In this document: positions 53,323-62,955 of the stretch, one piece after another | Position numbering within the stretch: position 1 is the stretch's first letter | Layout: each line of letters starts with the position of its first letter | NCBI GenBank assembly: GCA_963762525.1 | Contig: CAVXKT010000004.1 | Location: 426,384-490,383, forward strand | Length of the DNA stretch: 64,000 nucleotides | Direction: 5' to 3' | Source: DATFDN01 sp963762525 | GTDB taxonomy: Bacteria; Pseudomonadota; Alphaproteobacteria; Acetobacterales; Acetobacteraceae | Notes under the pieces: generated by a model | What the model was told of the DNA's origin: nothing | The model's input: the letters and a program-made list of their open reading frames with translations, nothing else | Databases searched by the model: none | Translations under genes and position numbers: made by a program

Positions 53323-54672
53323 TGCGCCGCGTGCTGCTGATCCTGGTGGTCGCCGGGATCGTCGTCGTCGCCTTCTGGTTCCTCGCCGAGCTGCCCGGAA
53401 CCGTGACCGCGAACATCAACGGCACCACATTCAACACGAGGGCCTCGATCGCCGCCGTGGTGCTGGTGCTCGGTTTTTTCGCGCTCTACGTAATTCTGCG
53501 CGCATTCGGGGCGCTGTGGCGGCTGCCGCGCCGGCTGCGCGTGCGGCGCGAGCTCAGCCGCCGGCGGACGGGCGATGCCGCCAGCACGCGCGCCCTGGTG
53601 GCGCTCGCCGCCGGCGAGACGGCGCAGGCTCGGCGCGAGGCCGCGCGCGCGCGGCGGTTCTTGGGCGACACCGCCAACACCCTGCTGCTGGCCGCCGAGG
53701 CGGGGCGCCGCGCCGGGCGCGAGGACGAGGCCGAAAATGCGTTCCGGGCGCTCACGAACCTGCCCGACGCCGCCTTCCTCGGCTACCGGGGATTGCTGCG
53801 CCAGGCGATCGATCATGGCGACTGGGCGGCGGCGGCGACCATTGCCGGCCAAGCCGAGGCGGCGCATCCCGGCGCCGTCTGGCTGCGCACCGAGCGGCGG
53901 CGTCTCGCCATTCGTGCCGGCAACTGGTCGGACGCGCTGGCGCTCTCCGAAGCCGACGCGCCGAAGGCGGCGCTGGCGGCGGCGGCGGCCGAGTCCGATC
54001 CCGATCCCAAGCAGGCGCTGAAGGTCGCGCGGCAGGCTTGGAAGGAGGATCCGGCGCTGGCGCCGGCGGCGCTCGCCTATGCGCGGCGGCTGCGCGCGAG
54101 CGGCGCCGAGCGGCGGGCCCGGGCGGTGATCGCCCGCTCCTGGGCGGCCGCGCCGCAGCCGGCGCTGGCGGAGTTCGCCCTCGACGACATCGCCGATCCG
54201 CTGGCCCGCACGCAAGCCGCGCAGCGCCTCACCAAGTCCAACCCCGACCATCCTGGAGAGCCGTCTGCTGCTCGCCAACACCGCACTCGCCGCCGGGTTG
54301 ACCGGCGAGGCGCGCCGCCATGCCGAGGCGGCGCGCGCCGGGGGCCTCAATCAGCGGCGGCTATGGCTGCAACTGGCGGAGATCGAGGAGGCCGAGGGCG
54401 GCGACACCGAAGCCGGCCGCACCGCCCAGCGCGATGCCCTGCGCCGGGCGGCGGCGGCCGAGCCGGACCCGGTCTGGTCCTGCGCCGTCTGCCACACGCC
54501 GCAAGCCGCCTGGCACCCCGCCTGTCCGGTCTGCGGCGCGCCCGGCGCGCTGCGCTGGGGCAGCGTCGCGCCGATCGTCACTCCGCGCCTGCTGACCGCC
54601 GTCCCGGACCGGCCGGCGGAGGTGGTGGTGCGGGAAAGCTCGCTTTCGGATCAACCGCCCCGCGCGGCTTGA
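53322..54672 (+). CDS. hemY: HemY-like inner-membrane TPR protein (frameshifted)
   Basis: About 450 residues. Two N-terminal helices (LLILVVAGIVVVAFWFLAEL and IAAVVLVLGFFALYVILRAF), HemY_N features, then TPR helices (RFLGDTANTLLLAAEAGRRA, FLGYRGLLRQAIDHGDWAAA). One shift near 54255 precedes LLLANTALAAGLTGEARRHA. The end has a zinc-ribbon-like CAVCHTPQAAWHPACPVCG. HemY is associated with hemC/hemD in proteobacteria, role unclear. The ATG overlaps the preceding stop by one base. Confidence 0.87.
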
Positions 54673-54790
54673 GACGGAAACGGTCATTGCATAGGGCGGC
54701 TGGTATTAACTCAAAATGCGGGGCGATTTTGCCGCCCAACCCGCTACCTTCTCGCGTGCGGGAGGGGCGAACCATAATCGGCGTCCGGCC

Positions 54791-54874
54791 TCACCTCTCC
54801 CGCTTGCGCTTGCGGAGAGAGCCTGCCCCGGACCTGATCCGGGGTCGCCGCGCCGAAGGCGCGGCGGGTGAGGG
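54791..54874. repeat. intergenic palindromic repeat, type 2 (inverted copy)
   Basis: TCACCTCTCCCGCTTGCG...GCGGCGGGTGAGGG is the reverse orientation of the repeat at 2692-2746, with an extra segment CCGGACCTGATCCGG inside. It lies between hemY and a convergent secreted-protein gene and may act as a bidirectional transcription stop. The rest of 54673-54790 shows nothing. Confidence 0.55.
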
Positions 54875-55458
54875 CTACCGCGACGCCACCACGCCGGCGC
54901 CGACCGCGAGGCGCCCCGGCAGGCCGAGATCGGTGAGCGTCAGCGTGCCGCGCCGTCGGCGCCGCGGGCGAAGCTCATGCGCGGGTGATCCGCCGGGCAG
55001 CCGCCCCCGGCCGCCGCGGCCGGCGCGCACCAGAACTGATCGGCCCCGCCCGCCAGCCGGCCGAACCGCTCCTCGGCGACCTCGCGCACCGAGCTTCCGC
55101 TGCTGCTGCCGCTGGTGACGCGATAGGCGATGCTGAACGCCGCCTCCCTTCCGTCGTTGAAGCCGGCCGGGGCGTCGGTGAAACGAATGCTGATCGGGCC
55201 GTCGGCGAGGCGCGCCGTGATGCTGTCGGTGCAGGAAGCGGCCTGATGCAGGGCGCAGGGGTGGACATGCTCGACCACCGCATCCTCATGCACGCCCTGG
55301 GCGTAGAGCGTGGTCAGGACCTCCTGCGCGCTCATCTCGAGGCGCACCCCCATCACCGCGAGATGGGCCGGCTCGGCCGCCGGGGCGGGTGTCGGGCACG
55401 CCATCGCGAGCCCGAAAATCGCGAGCCCGGCGAGAAAAAACCCTTGACCCTGTCGCAT
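54875..55458 (-). CDS. secreted hypothetical protein (frameshifted)
   Basis: About 194 residues from ATG 55458. Signal peptide MRQGQGFFLAGLAIFGLAM, then APAAEPAHLAVMGVRLEMSAQEV, TTLYAQGVHEDAVVEHVHPC, CTDSITARLADGPISIRFTD, GREAAFSIAYRV, WCAPAAAAGGGCPADHPRMSF. Four or more cysteines may form disulphides. A shift near 54950 leads to LTLTDLGLPGRLAVGAGV and the stop at 54875. The 'MSxQEVLxxL' opening resembles small proteins that sense or bind at the envelope; no named family is certain. Confidence 0.6.
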
Positions 55459-55595
55459 TGTTCTGTCCTTGTTCCGCTGCGTTCGTTCTCGCATCGTTCT
55501 ACTAATGAAAAGTAAACGCTCACGGAAAAAAGTTCGGCCGGACGCAAATCACCACACACCATCTCGCGAGCGCGGCATTGCCTCGCCGGGTGAGC

Positions 55596-55645
55596 CGCGA
55601 TAAGCGGCGCCATCAGGTAACGCGATAAGCGGCGCCATCAGGTAA
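55596..55645. repeat. perfect 25-bp tandem duplication upstream of ilvD
   Basis: CGCGATAAGCGGCGCCATCAGGTAA-type unit (25 bp) occurs twice without a mismatch at 55596-55620 and 55621-55645. The second copy runs into the AAGGAG ribosome binding site (55644-55649) of ilvD. The unit contains the inner palindrome GGCGCC. Recent slippage or leader element. Confidence 0.85.
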
Positions 55646-55656
55646 GGAGCGTGGGA

Positions 55657-57381
55657 ATGCCGAGCCGGGTCTGGGACAAGTCGCGCCTGCCGTCACGACA
55701 CGTCACCGTGGGACCGGACCGCGCGCCGCATCGCAGCTACTACTACGCGATGGGGCTGACGGCGGCGGAGATCGACCAACCGTTCGTCGGCGTCGCCACC
55801 TGCTGGAACGAGGCCGCACCCTGCAACATCGCGCTGTCGCGGCAGGCGCAATCGGCGAAGCAGGGCGTCAAGGAAGCCGGCGGCACGCCGCGCGAATTCA
55901 CCACCATCACCGTCACCGACGGCATCGCGATGGGCCATCAGGGGATGAAATCGTCGCTGGTCTCGCGCGACCTGATCGCCGACTTGGTGGAGCTCACCGT
56001 GCGCGGCCACGGCTACGACGCGCTGGTCGGGCTCGCCGGCTGCGATAAGTCGTTGCCGGGCATGATGATGGCCATGCTGCGGCTGAACATCCCCGCCGTG
56101 TTCATGTATGGCGGCTCGATCCTGCCCGGCCGGTTTCAAGGATCGCGACGTCACCGTCGTCGATGTCTTCGAGGCGGTCGGCCAGCACGCCGCCGGCAAT
56201 CTCTCCGATGCCGATCTGCACGCGCTGGAATGCGTCGCCTGTCCGTCGGCCGGAGCCTGCGGCGGGCAATTCACCGCCAACACCATGGCGACGGTCAGCG
56301 AGGCGATCGGCCTGGCGCTGCCCGGCTCGGCCGGCTCGCCGGCACCCTATGAGGAGCGCGACCGCTTTGCCCTGGAGTTGGGGCGCGCGGTGATGGCCCT
56401 GGTCGAGAGCGGCTTGCGTCCGCGCGAGATCGTCACCCGCCGCTCATTCGAGAACGCCGCCGTGGTGGTGGGCGCCACCGGCGGGTCCACCAATGCCGGG
56501 CTGCATCTGCCGGCGATGGCGCATGAAGCGGGCATCCGTTTCACCATGGACGACGTGGTGGCGATCATGCGCCGCACCCCGTACATCGCCGATCTCAAGC
56601 CGGGCGGCAAATATGTGGCGCTCGATGTCCACAAGGTCGGCGGCATTCCGGTGATCCTGAAGGCGCTGCTCGACGGCGGGCTGCTGCACGGCGACTGCAT
56701 GACGGTGAACGGCCGCACCCTCGCCGAGAACCTCAAGGATGTCGTCTTCCCCGAAGATCAGGACGTGGTCTATCCGGTCTCGCGCGCGCTGTCGCAGACC
56801 GGCGGCGTGGTCGGGCTGCGCGGCAACCTCGCCCCCGACGGCGCGATCGTGAAGGTCGCCGGAATGCACGATCTTCGCTTCGCGGGCACCGCGCTCTGCT
56901 TCGATTCCGAGGAGGCGGCGTTCGCGGCGGTGCAGGCGCGCGCTTACAAGGCGGGCGACGTCATCGTGGTTCGCTACGAGGGGCCGAAGGGGGGCCCGGG
57001 ATGCGCGAGATGCTCTCCACCACCGCCGCGATTTACGGCCAGGGCATGGGTGAGCACGTGGCGCTGGTCACCGACGGTCGCTTTTCCGGCGCCACGCGCG
57101 GCTTCTGCGTCGGCCATGTCGGCCCCGAGGCGGCACTCGGCGGCCCGATCGGGCTGCTGCGCGACGGCGACCGGATCGTGATCGACGCCGAGCAGGGACG
57201 CATCGATTGCGCCCTGTCGGATGCTGATCTCGCCGCTCGCCGCGCCGCCTGGCGGCCACGCCCGACCGACTACAACAGCGGCGCCATCTGGAAATACGCG
57301 CAATTGGTGGGACCGGCGCATCTCGGCGCGGTGACCCATCCCGGCGCGATGGCCGAGACGCATTGCTACGCCGATATTTGA
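55657..57381 (+). CDS. ilvD: dihydroxy-acid dehydratase (frameshifted)
   Basis: About 574 residues, [Fe-S] enzyme of valine and isoleucine synthesis (dihydroxy acid to keto acid). CWNEAAPCNIALSRQAQSAK, VTDGIAMGHQGMKSSLVSRDL, LAGCDKSLPGMMMAMLRLN, CPSAGACGGQFTANTMA, VVGATGGSTNAGLHLPAMA and VTDGRFSGATRGFCVGHV are diagnostic; three conserved Cys are kept. Shifts near 56135 (CGGTTTCAAGG for CGGTTCAAGG) and near 56995 (GGGGGGCCCGGGATG) are best explained as errors. ATG 55657 follows AAGGAG. Confidence 0.94.
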
Positions 57382-57455
57382 TTCGAGGCTCGCCGGAAGC
57401 TCTCCATGTGGGTACTGACCGGTTTCTGGGACTGACCGGTTTCGCGGAGTGCAGC

Positions 57456-57744
57456 ATGAAGCAGGTTCTCGCCTTGGCGCTTCTGGTCGGCCTGACCGCA
57501 CCGGCATTCGCGCAGCCGCTCTATCCGCCGGTGCCGCCGCCGCGCTACGAGCCGGTGCCGCCGCCGCGCGGCGGCGGCTATGGTGTGGGAACCGGGGCAC
57601 TGGCAGTGGAACGGCGTCCGCTACGTCTGGATCGGCGGCCGCTACGTCCCGCGCGGTCCGCGCTACGGCCAGTACGTGCCCGGCCACTGGCAATATTCCC
57701 GCCGTGCCGGCCAGTATGTCTGGCGTCCGGCGCATTGGCAGTAG
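57456..57744 (+). CDS. YXWGXW-repeat secreted protein (frameshifted)
   Basis: About 95 residues. Signal peptide MKQVLALALLVGLTAPAFA, a Pro/Arg stretch PPVPPPRYEPVPPPRGGGY, then after one extra G near 57583 (TATGGTGTGGGAA) WEPGHWQWNGVRYVWIGGRY, QYVPGHWQY and VWRPAHWQ. These W-x-PGHW motifs are the YXWGXW (BcpO-like) repeat of proteobacterial surface or periplasmic proteins with unknown role. It follows ilvD by 74 bp and converges on the glycosyltransferase. Confidence 0.75.
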
Positions 57745-57747
57745 CGC

Positions 57748-59058
57748 CTACCCGGTTCGCGGCGCGTCCGCCGGACGGGGCGCGCACGCGCTCAGGAATG
57801 CCTCATAGTGCCGGAACTGCTCGCCGCGACTGAGCCCGGCGCGCGCCGTCTCCGGCAGCGCCGGGATGCCGCCGTCATCCAACTGGCCGAGCCACGCCAC
57901 CAGCGCCGCCGCGATCTCGTCGGGGTCGTTCGACACCGGGCCGGCATTGCGCGCGCGCATCATCTCCGCCAGCAAGCCGCGCCCGTAGCCCAGCATCAGG
58001 ATCGGCCGCAGGGCGCCGATATACTCGAAGAATTTGGCGGGAACATTGCCTTCATCCTCGGGGTGATCGCGTTGCAGCAACAACAGCACGTCGGCGGCCG
58101 ACTGACGTGCGAGTGATTCCGCGTGGGCGACGCCCGCGCGAACCTCTACGCGCGTTGGTACGCGCTCGCGTTCGGCCAGCCGGCGCACCTGCGCCTCGCT
58201 CGGTCCGTAGAACACCACCCGCACGCGCCGACGCGCCGCGTCGGGCAGGCGGGCGATGGCGGCGAACAGCGGCGAGGGATCACGTCGGCCCGGGTAGATC
58301 GTTCCGGTATAGACGATCGTCAGCTCTTGATGCGCGCTCGGCGGCGGGCACGCGGGAAGGTCCTCGAGCGCGAAGCCGTTCATGACCGTTATCACCTTGC
58401 GGCGATAGCGCGCGCTGAGATCGCGCGCCAGCAGCGGCGACACCACGACCAGCCCCGCCGCTTGCTGCAACGTGCGCCGTTCGATGATGCGGTCGAGCCG
58501 GTCGCGCCAACCCGGTCGCTCGTTGTAGACATTCCCGGCCCACGGATCGCGCAGCTCGGCCACGAACGGAATCGCCGCCTCGGCGCCGAGACGGGCGGCG
58601 ACGGTGAGCCCGGAATAGGGCGGCGCGCTGGCGACGATCAAATGCGGCCGCCAGTCCCGGATCATCCTCCGCCCGAGAATGAGAGCCGGCGCGCGCCAGT
58701 CGCGCTGCCTATCGGGGATGTCGCGCGCCGCGTACCATTGCCGGCGCAGCGGCGGGCCGATGTTCCGCAAAAGCCAGCCCGGAGGCTTAAAGCGGGGGAC
58801 CGGGCGCGCGTCCGGTTCCGGAGCCCCGGGCCGCATGACCGCGGGTTCGGGAATTTCCAGCGCGAGCCCGCGCGGTTCGGCCGGCGGGCCGGCGAGCACC
58901 TTCACCTCGTGCCCCGCATCGCCCATGTATTTGGCGAATTTGCCCGCGCGCACGGCGCCGATGACGTTGGTCGGCGGGAACCAGTAACTGATGAAGAGAA
59001 GCCGCAGTCGGTCCCGGGCGCGCAGCGTCGAGGTGCCGACGACCAACTCGGTCGGCAA
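57748..59058 (-). CDS. glycosyltransferase, GT4-like
   Basis: 436 residues, intact. N-terminal Rossmann domain with LLFISYWFPPTNVIGAVRAGKFAKYM (acceptor loop), AELRDPWAG, LVVVSPLLARDL; C-terminal domain with TIVYTGTIYPGRRDPSPLFAAI, VVFYGPSEAQVRRL and the E-x7-E area DEGNVPAKFFEYIGALRPILML. Typical of enzymes building surface polysaccharide. Downstream of a metallo-beta-lactamase remnant and asnB-like gene, a set that often belongs to exopolysaccharide loci. Start at 59058 may be later (59010, RLRLLFISYWF). Confidence 0.83.
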   Translation of the reverse strand: MPTELVVGTSTLRARDRLRLLFISYWFPPTNVIGAVRAGKFAKYMGDAGHEVKVLAGPPAEPRGLALEIPEPAVMRPGAPEPDARPVPRFKPPGWLLRNIGPPLRRQWYAARDIPDRQRDWRAPALILGRRMIRDWRPHLIVASAPPYSGLTVAARLGAEAAIPFVAELRDPWAGNVYNERPGWRDRLDRIIERRTLQQAAGLVVVSPLLARDLSARYRRKVITVMNGFALEDLPACPPPSAHQELTIVYTGTIYPGRRDPSPLFAAIARLPDAARRRVRVVFYGPSEAQVRRLAERERVPTRVEVRAGVAHAESLARQSAADVLLLLQRDHPEDEGNVPAKFFEYIGALRPILMLGYGRGLLAEMMRARNAGPVSNDPDEIAAALVAWLGQLDDGGIPALPETARAGLSRGEQFRHYEAFLSACAPRPADAPRTG

Positions 59059-59111
59059 CCATCATGTCATGGCAATCCGAAATCCGGTCCGAGCCGCGCC
59101 GCGCCGGCCGG

Positions 59112-59584
59112 TCAGGGATGTCCCGGCGACGATCGCTCGCCCCACATCAGCCAACCGTGCGCTCGCTTCAGTTGGCTTTTCAGGCCGAACCGTTCGGCCA
59201 CGCCGCGCATCGCAGGAATGAATACATAGAAGATCTCGACCTGGCTCAACCATGCGAGGGTTCCCCTCGGGTTGCGCCGGAAGTACCGCCACAAGAAGTG
59301 CCGATAATCGGATCGGGTATAGACCTTTGCGTTGCCGCCGATCTTGGCCACCTGCGGCGTGAATCTCGGATAAAGTCGCGTATTGACAAGGCGGACCTTC
59401 ATGAAGTTGCCGATCAGAAGGTCATCGACAAATCCGTACTCGACGACATTCATCAGCGACTGTTTGGGAGTGAGCTGCCGTAATAGCATTTGCCGATCAG
59501 TCAGGGGTCGGTGGCGAGCACCGGACGATCGTTCTCGGAAAGAATGATCGTTGCATTGCCGAGCGTCTCGAACTTGAGCGACAT
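59112..59584 (-). pseudogene. remnant of an MBL-fold metallohydrolase with internal deletion
   Basis: The start, ATG 59584, reads SLKFETLGNATIILSENDRP then VLATDP, the N-terminus of UlaG-like metallohydrolases, followed by TGA where the family has Trp (DPWLIG), then LIGKCYYGSS. The frame then meets, out of register near 59472, KQSLMNVVEYGFVDDLLIGNF and VAKIGGNAKVYTR, which is the family C-terminus. The metal-binding HxHxDH core, about 300 residues, is absent. So a large internal deletion plus a nonsense codon; not functional. Confidence 0.65.
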
Positions 59585-59595
59585 CGGATCGGCCT

Positions 59596-61539
59596 CTACG
59601 CGAACCTCGTCGCCAGCTCCATACCACCGCGACTGTCGTCGGGGCAACGCGCGAGGGTCCGCTCGGCGGCGAGAAATCCCTCAAAGACCAGCAGCTGCCA
59701 GATCGGCATTGCGTGGTCGAAAACACCCGCTTCATGCTCCGCCAGCAGGCGGTCGAGCGCCGCCGCGTCGAACAGGCCGCTGTCCAGCATCGCGTCGGAC
59801 AGCACGCGCGCGCGCACCCGGGCGGCCTCGCGCCGGAACAGCGTCGCGAGCGGCGTCGCGAAGCCCTGCTTCGGCCGATGCAATACCTCCGGGGGCAGCA
59901 TCGGCTCCAGCGCCCGCTTCAGCACGTGCTTGCCCGACCGGCCGCGCAGCTTCAGCGACGGCGGCAGCGACAATCCCCACTCGACCAGGCGATGGTCGAG
60001 CAGCGGCGCGCGCGTCTCCAGCGAATTCGCCATGCTGGCGCGATCAACCTTCACCAGAATGCCGCTCGCGAGCCAGGTCGGCAGATCGGCGTATTGCGCC
60101 CGCGCGATCGGATCGTCGCTATCGCACTCGGCCATCAGTGTCGCGATGCGCGCCGCCGGATCGTGCCCGTCCAGCGACGCGCGCAGACCGGGCGACAGCA
60201 GCATTCGCCGATGCTCGTCCTGCACTCGCGCCAGCGTGCGGAAGTAGCCGAGCGCGCTGTCGAGGCTAAGCTCGGTCAGCGTCGCCTTGGCGCGCAGCCA
60301 GCGCGGCGCGCGGTCGAGCTTGGGATAGAGCCGCGCCAGTTCGCCGATCACGCCCCGGCGCAACCTGCCGGGCAGCAGGCGCCGCGCCGCCTCCGTCAGC
60401 TTGTGGAGCCGATAGCGCCGATAGCCGGCGAACACCTCATCGCCGCCGTCGCCGGAGATGGCGATGGTGGCGTGCCTGCGCGCCAGCGCGCAGACCGTGT
60501 GCGTCGGCACCGAGGACTGGTCGCCGAACGGCTCGCCGTAAATTCGGCCCTGCGTTCGCGCCGCCTCGATCATGTCGGTTGCCGCGGCGCGCGCGCTGTG
60601 CTGACGCGTGCGATAGCGACGCGCCACCATCTCGGCGTAGGGCGTCTCGTCTTCGGCGCCCTCGAAGCCGATGGTGAAGGTATCGAGCGGCGAGTCGCGC
60701 AAGCCGGCGGCGACGGCCACCACGGCGGACGAATCGACGCCGCCGGAGAGGAAGGCGCCGAGCGGCACGTCGGCGATCAGCCGCGCCTCGGTCGCCGCCC
60801 GCAACCGGCGCGTCAGCTCGGTGACGGCGTCCGCCTCCGCGATCGCCAGCGGCGCCGTCCGCGGGCGCCAGTAGCGACGCGGCGGCCCGGCGCCTCGCCG
60901 CGGCGGAGCATGAGCGAATGCGCGGCCGGAAGCCGGCAGACGCCGGCGTAGATGGTCGTCCGGGTCGGGGATGTAGCTGTAGGCGAGAAAGTCCTCCACC
61001 GCGGTCGGGTTCAGCCGCCGCGGCAGCTCCGGGACCGCGCACAGCGCCGCCATCTCGGAGGCGAACACGAAGCGGCCGTCAGGCAGCGCCGCGTGGTAGA
61101 GCGGCTTCTTGCCCAACCGGTCGCGCGCCAGGAACAGCGTCTGCCGGCTGCGATCCCACAGCGCGAAGGCGAACGGTCCGTCAAACCGGTCGAGGCAATC
61201 GGCGCCCCACTCCTCCCAGGCGTGGACGATCACCTCGGTGTCGCAGCGCGTGCGAAAATCGTGGCCGCGTGCCTTCAGCTCCGTCGTCAGTTCGCGAAAG
61301 TTATAGATCATGCCGTTGAAGACGATGCTCACCGAGCCGTCTTCGTTCGCCATCGGCTGCGCGCCACCCTGCGGGTCCACCAGCACCAGCCGACGGTGCC
61401 CGAGGCCGATCCCCGGTTCGACATGCAGGCCGCTGCCGTCGGGGCCGCGATGGGCGAGTGCGTCGGTCATCCGCCGCAGCAGCCCGCGATCAACTTCGCG
61501 CGGCGCATCAAGGAAAAAGATGCCTGCCAGTCCACACAT
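59596..61539 (-). CDS. asnB: asparagine synthase (glutamine-hydrolysing)
   Basis: 647 residues. N-terminal glutaminase MCGLAGIF with nucleophile Cys2, RGPDGSGLHVEPGIGLGHRRL, GEIYN-like VFNGMIYNFRELT; C-terminal synthetase with PLGAFLSGGVDSSAVVAVAAG (PP-loop), SGDGGDEVFAGYRRY and ASMANSLETRAPLLDHRLVEW. In the region near 60880-60960 two compensating shifts garble about 40 residues: frame 2 reads TIYAGVCRLPAAHSLMLRRG. Could be the amidotransferase of exosortase-linked polysaccharide loci instead of a true asparagine synthase; with the adjacent glycosyltransferase that is plausible. Confidence 0.85.
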   Translation of the reverse strand: MCGLAGIFFLDAPREVDRGLLRRMTDALAHRGPDGSGLHVEPGIGLGHRRLVLVDPQGGAQPMANEDGSVSIVFNGMIYNFRELTTELKARGHDFRTRCDTEVIVHAWEEWGADCLDRFDGPFAFALWDRSRQTLFLARDRLGKKPLYHAALPDGRFVFASEMAALCAVPELPRRLNPTAVEDFLAYSYIPDPDDHLRRRLPASGRAFAHAPPRRGAGPPRRYWRPRTAPLAIAEADAVTELTRRLRAATEARLIADVPLGAFLSGGVDSSAVVAVAAGLRDSPLDTFTIGFEGAEDETPYAEMVARRYRTRQHSARAAATDMIEAARTQGRIYGEPFGDQSSVPTHTVCALARRHATIAISGDGGDEVFAGYRRYRLHKLTEAARRLLPGRLRRGVIGELARLYPKLDRAPRWLRAKATLTELSLDSALGYFRTLARVQDEHRRMLLSPGLRASLDGHDPAARIATLMAECDSDDPIARAQYADLPTWLASGILVKVDRASMANSLETRAPLLDHRLVEWGLSLPPSLKLRGRSGKHVLKRALEPMLPPEVLHRPKQGFATPLATLFRREAARVRARVLSDAMLDSGLFDAAALDRLLAEHEAGVFDHAMPIWQLLVFEGFLAAERTLARCPDDSRGGMELATRFA

Positions 61540-61679
61540 CAGCCGGCTCCCGTGTCGGTTCCGGTCTTATTGAGCAGGCGAAGCAGACGCAAGCATGATC
61601 TGCATCGAGTAAGGCTTGAGCCAGCATTGCCTTAATTGCGGCCGGCGGCGCAGGATCGCGCCCGAAGCGGAGGAGTGTC

Positions 61680-62540
61680 ATGGTTCAGCAAATGGAGGTC
61701 GTGCCCACCGGCGCCGCGCTCGGCGCCGAAATCCGCGGCATCGATCTGCGTCGCATCGACGATGCGACGTTCGCGCGGCTGCATCGCGCCTGGCTCGATC
61801 ACCTGGTGCTGCTGGTGCGCGGGCAGAATTTGACGGATGATGAACTGATCGCGTTCAGCCGCCGGTTCGGCGCGCTCGACCATGCGCCGGTGCAGGAGAA
61901 CGGGCGCCGTTTCGTCGATGGCAAACCGGAGCTCTACGTGGTCTCCAACGTGGTCGAGAACGGCGTCGCCATCGGCAGTCTCGGCGCCGGCGAGGCGGTG
62001 TGGCATACCGACATGTCGTATCTGCAGGACCCGCCCAAGGCGAGCGCCCTTTACGCGTTGGAGGTGCCGCCGACCGGCGGGGCGACCGGGTTCTGCGACA
62101 TGTATCGCGCGCTCGACGAGCTGCCGGCGGATTTGCGGCGCCGCATCGACGGCCGCCTGGTCAAGCACGACGGCACCTACAACAGCGGCGGCTATGTCCG
62201 CGAGGGCGTGGTCGCGACCGATGATCCGGTCGCCGCCCCCGGCACGCTGCACCCGATCATCTGCACGCATCCCGAGACCGGTCGCCGCGCGCTCTATCTG
62301 GGGCGGCGGCGCAACGCCTATATCGACGGCCTGCCGCTCGCCGAATTGGAGGCGCTGCTGGACGAGACCTGGCGTCATGCGACGCAAGATTCGCTCACCT
62401 GGTACAATCAGTGGCGGATCGGCGACCTTGTATTGTGGGACAATCGCTGCACCATGCACCGCCGCGACCCGTTCGACCCGGCGGCGCGCCGGGTGATGCA
62501 TCGGACGCAGATCAAGGGCGAGGCGCGACCGGCGGCGTGA
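61680..62540 (+). CDS. TauD/TfdA-family Fe(II)/2-oxoglutarate dioxygenase
   Basis: 286 residues, intact. Hydroxylates its substrate using 2-oxoglutarate and O2. GAEIRGIDLRRIDDATFARL opens as in TauD; the iron ligands are in VWHTDMSYLQDPP (HxD) and the late His in CTMHRRDPFDPAARRVMHRTQ, with Arg for 2-oxoglutarate. Taurine, 2,4-D or sulphate-ester types cannot be separated here. The ATG at 61680 is preceded by GGAGGAG. It is divergent from asnB by 140 bp. Confidence 0.9.
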   Translation: MVQQMEVVPTGAALGAEIRGIDLRRIDDATFARLHRAWLDHLVLLVRGQNLTDDELIAFSRRFGALDHAPVQENGRRFVDGKPELYVVSNVVENGVAIGSLGAGEAVWHTDMSYLQDPPKASALYALEVPPTGGATGFCDMYRALDELPADLRRRIDGRLVKHDGTYNSGGYVREGVVATDDPVAAPGTLHPIICTHPETGRRALYLGRRRNAYIDGLPLAELEALLDETWRHATQDSLTWYNQWRIGDLVLWDNRCTMHRRDPFDPAARRVMHRTQIKGEARPAA

Positions 62541-62576
62541 GGCACCGGCGCGACCGTCGCGACGTGGAGAACCCTC

Positions 62577-62798
62577 GTGAAAACCCTGAAAGTTGCGCTG
62601 CTGGTTTCGGGTTGTGTGGCTCTGCTGCTGGGCTTGCTTTGGATCGGACAAGGCACCGGTTATTTCCCCTATCCCGGCGCCAGCTTCATGATCAGCCAGA
62701 TGCCTTGGGCCTATCGCGGCGCCGGCGTCGCGATCGTCGGACTGATCCTCATCGTGATCAGCTGGAAGCTCCGACCATCGCGCGTGGAGTTGCGATGA
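62577..62798 (+). CDS. small membrane protein
   Basis: 73 residues, GTG start. Two helices, VALLVSGCVALLLGLLWIGQ and GAGVAIVGLILIVISW, with a conserved-looking loop GYFPYPGASFMISQMPWAYR. Similar 'GQGxGxxPxPxSxM' membrane proteins are common in bacteria and of unknown function. It follows the dioxygenase by 36 bp in the same direction. Confidence 0.7.
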   Translation: MKTLKVALLVSGCVALLLGLLWIGQGTGYFPYPGASFMISQMPWAYRGAGVAIVGLILIVISWKLRPSRVELR

Positions 62799-62850
62799 AC
62801 GGCTGGACTAGTCTAACCGGCCTACCGCAAAACACGTCGTTTTTCCCGTC

Positions 62851-62873
62851 ATGCTCGCGGCCGGCGCGAGCAT
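62851..62873 (+). terminator. hairpin after the small membrane protein
   Basis: Perfect 9-bp stem ATGCTCGCG / CGCGAGCAT with loop GCCGG, followed 8 bases later by TGTTTTATC. It is part of a 'CGTCATGCTCG...CGAGCATCCACG' intergenic repeat. It could end transcripts from the plus strand. Confidence 0.45.
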
Positions 62874-62955
62874 CCACGCCTGTTTTATCGTAGCGAAAGG
62901 CTTGGATCGTTCGGCCTTCCGATCATGACGCGGAAGCGGCGGGTTCGAACTCCAT

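Noticed and set aside
51369..55118. A 1249-codon plus-strand open frame across hemD, the Mic60-like gene and hemY
   Set aside because: It changes between real reading frames of three different genes through frameshifts and is not one protein.
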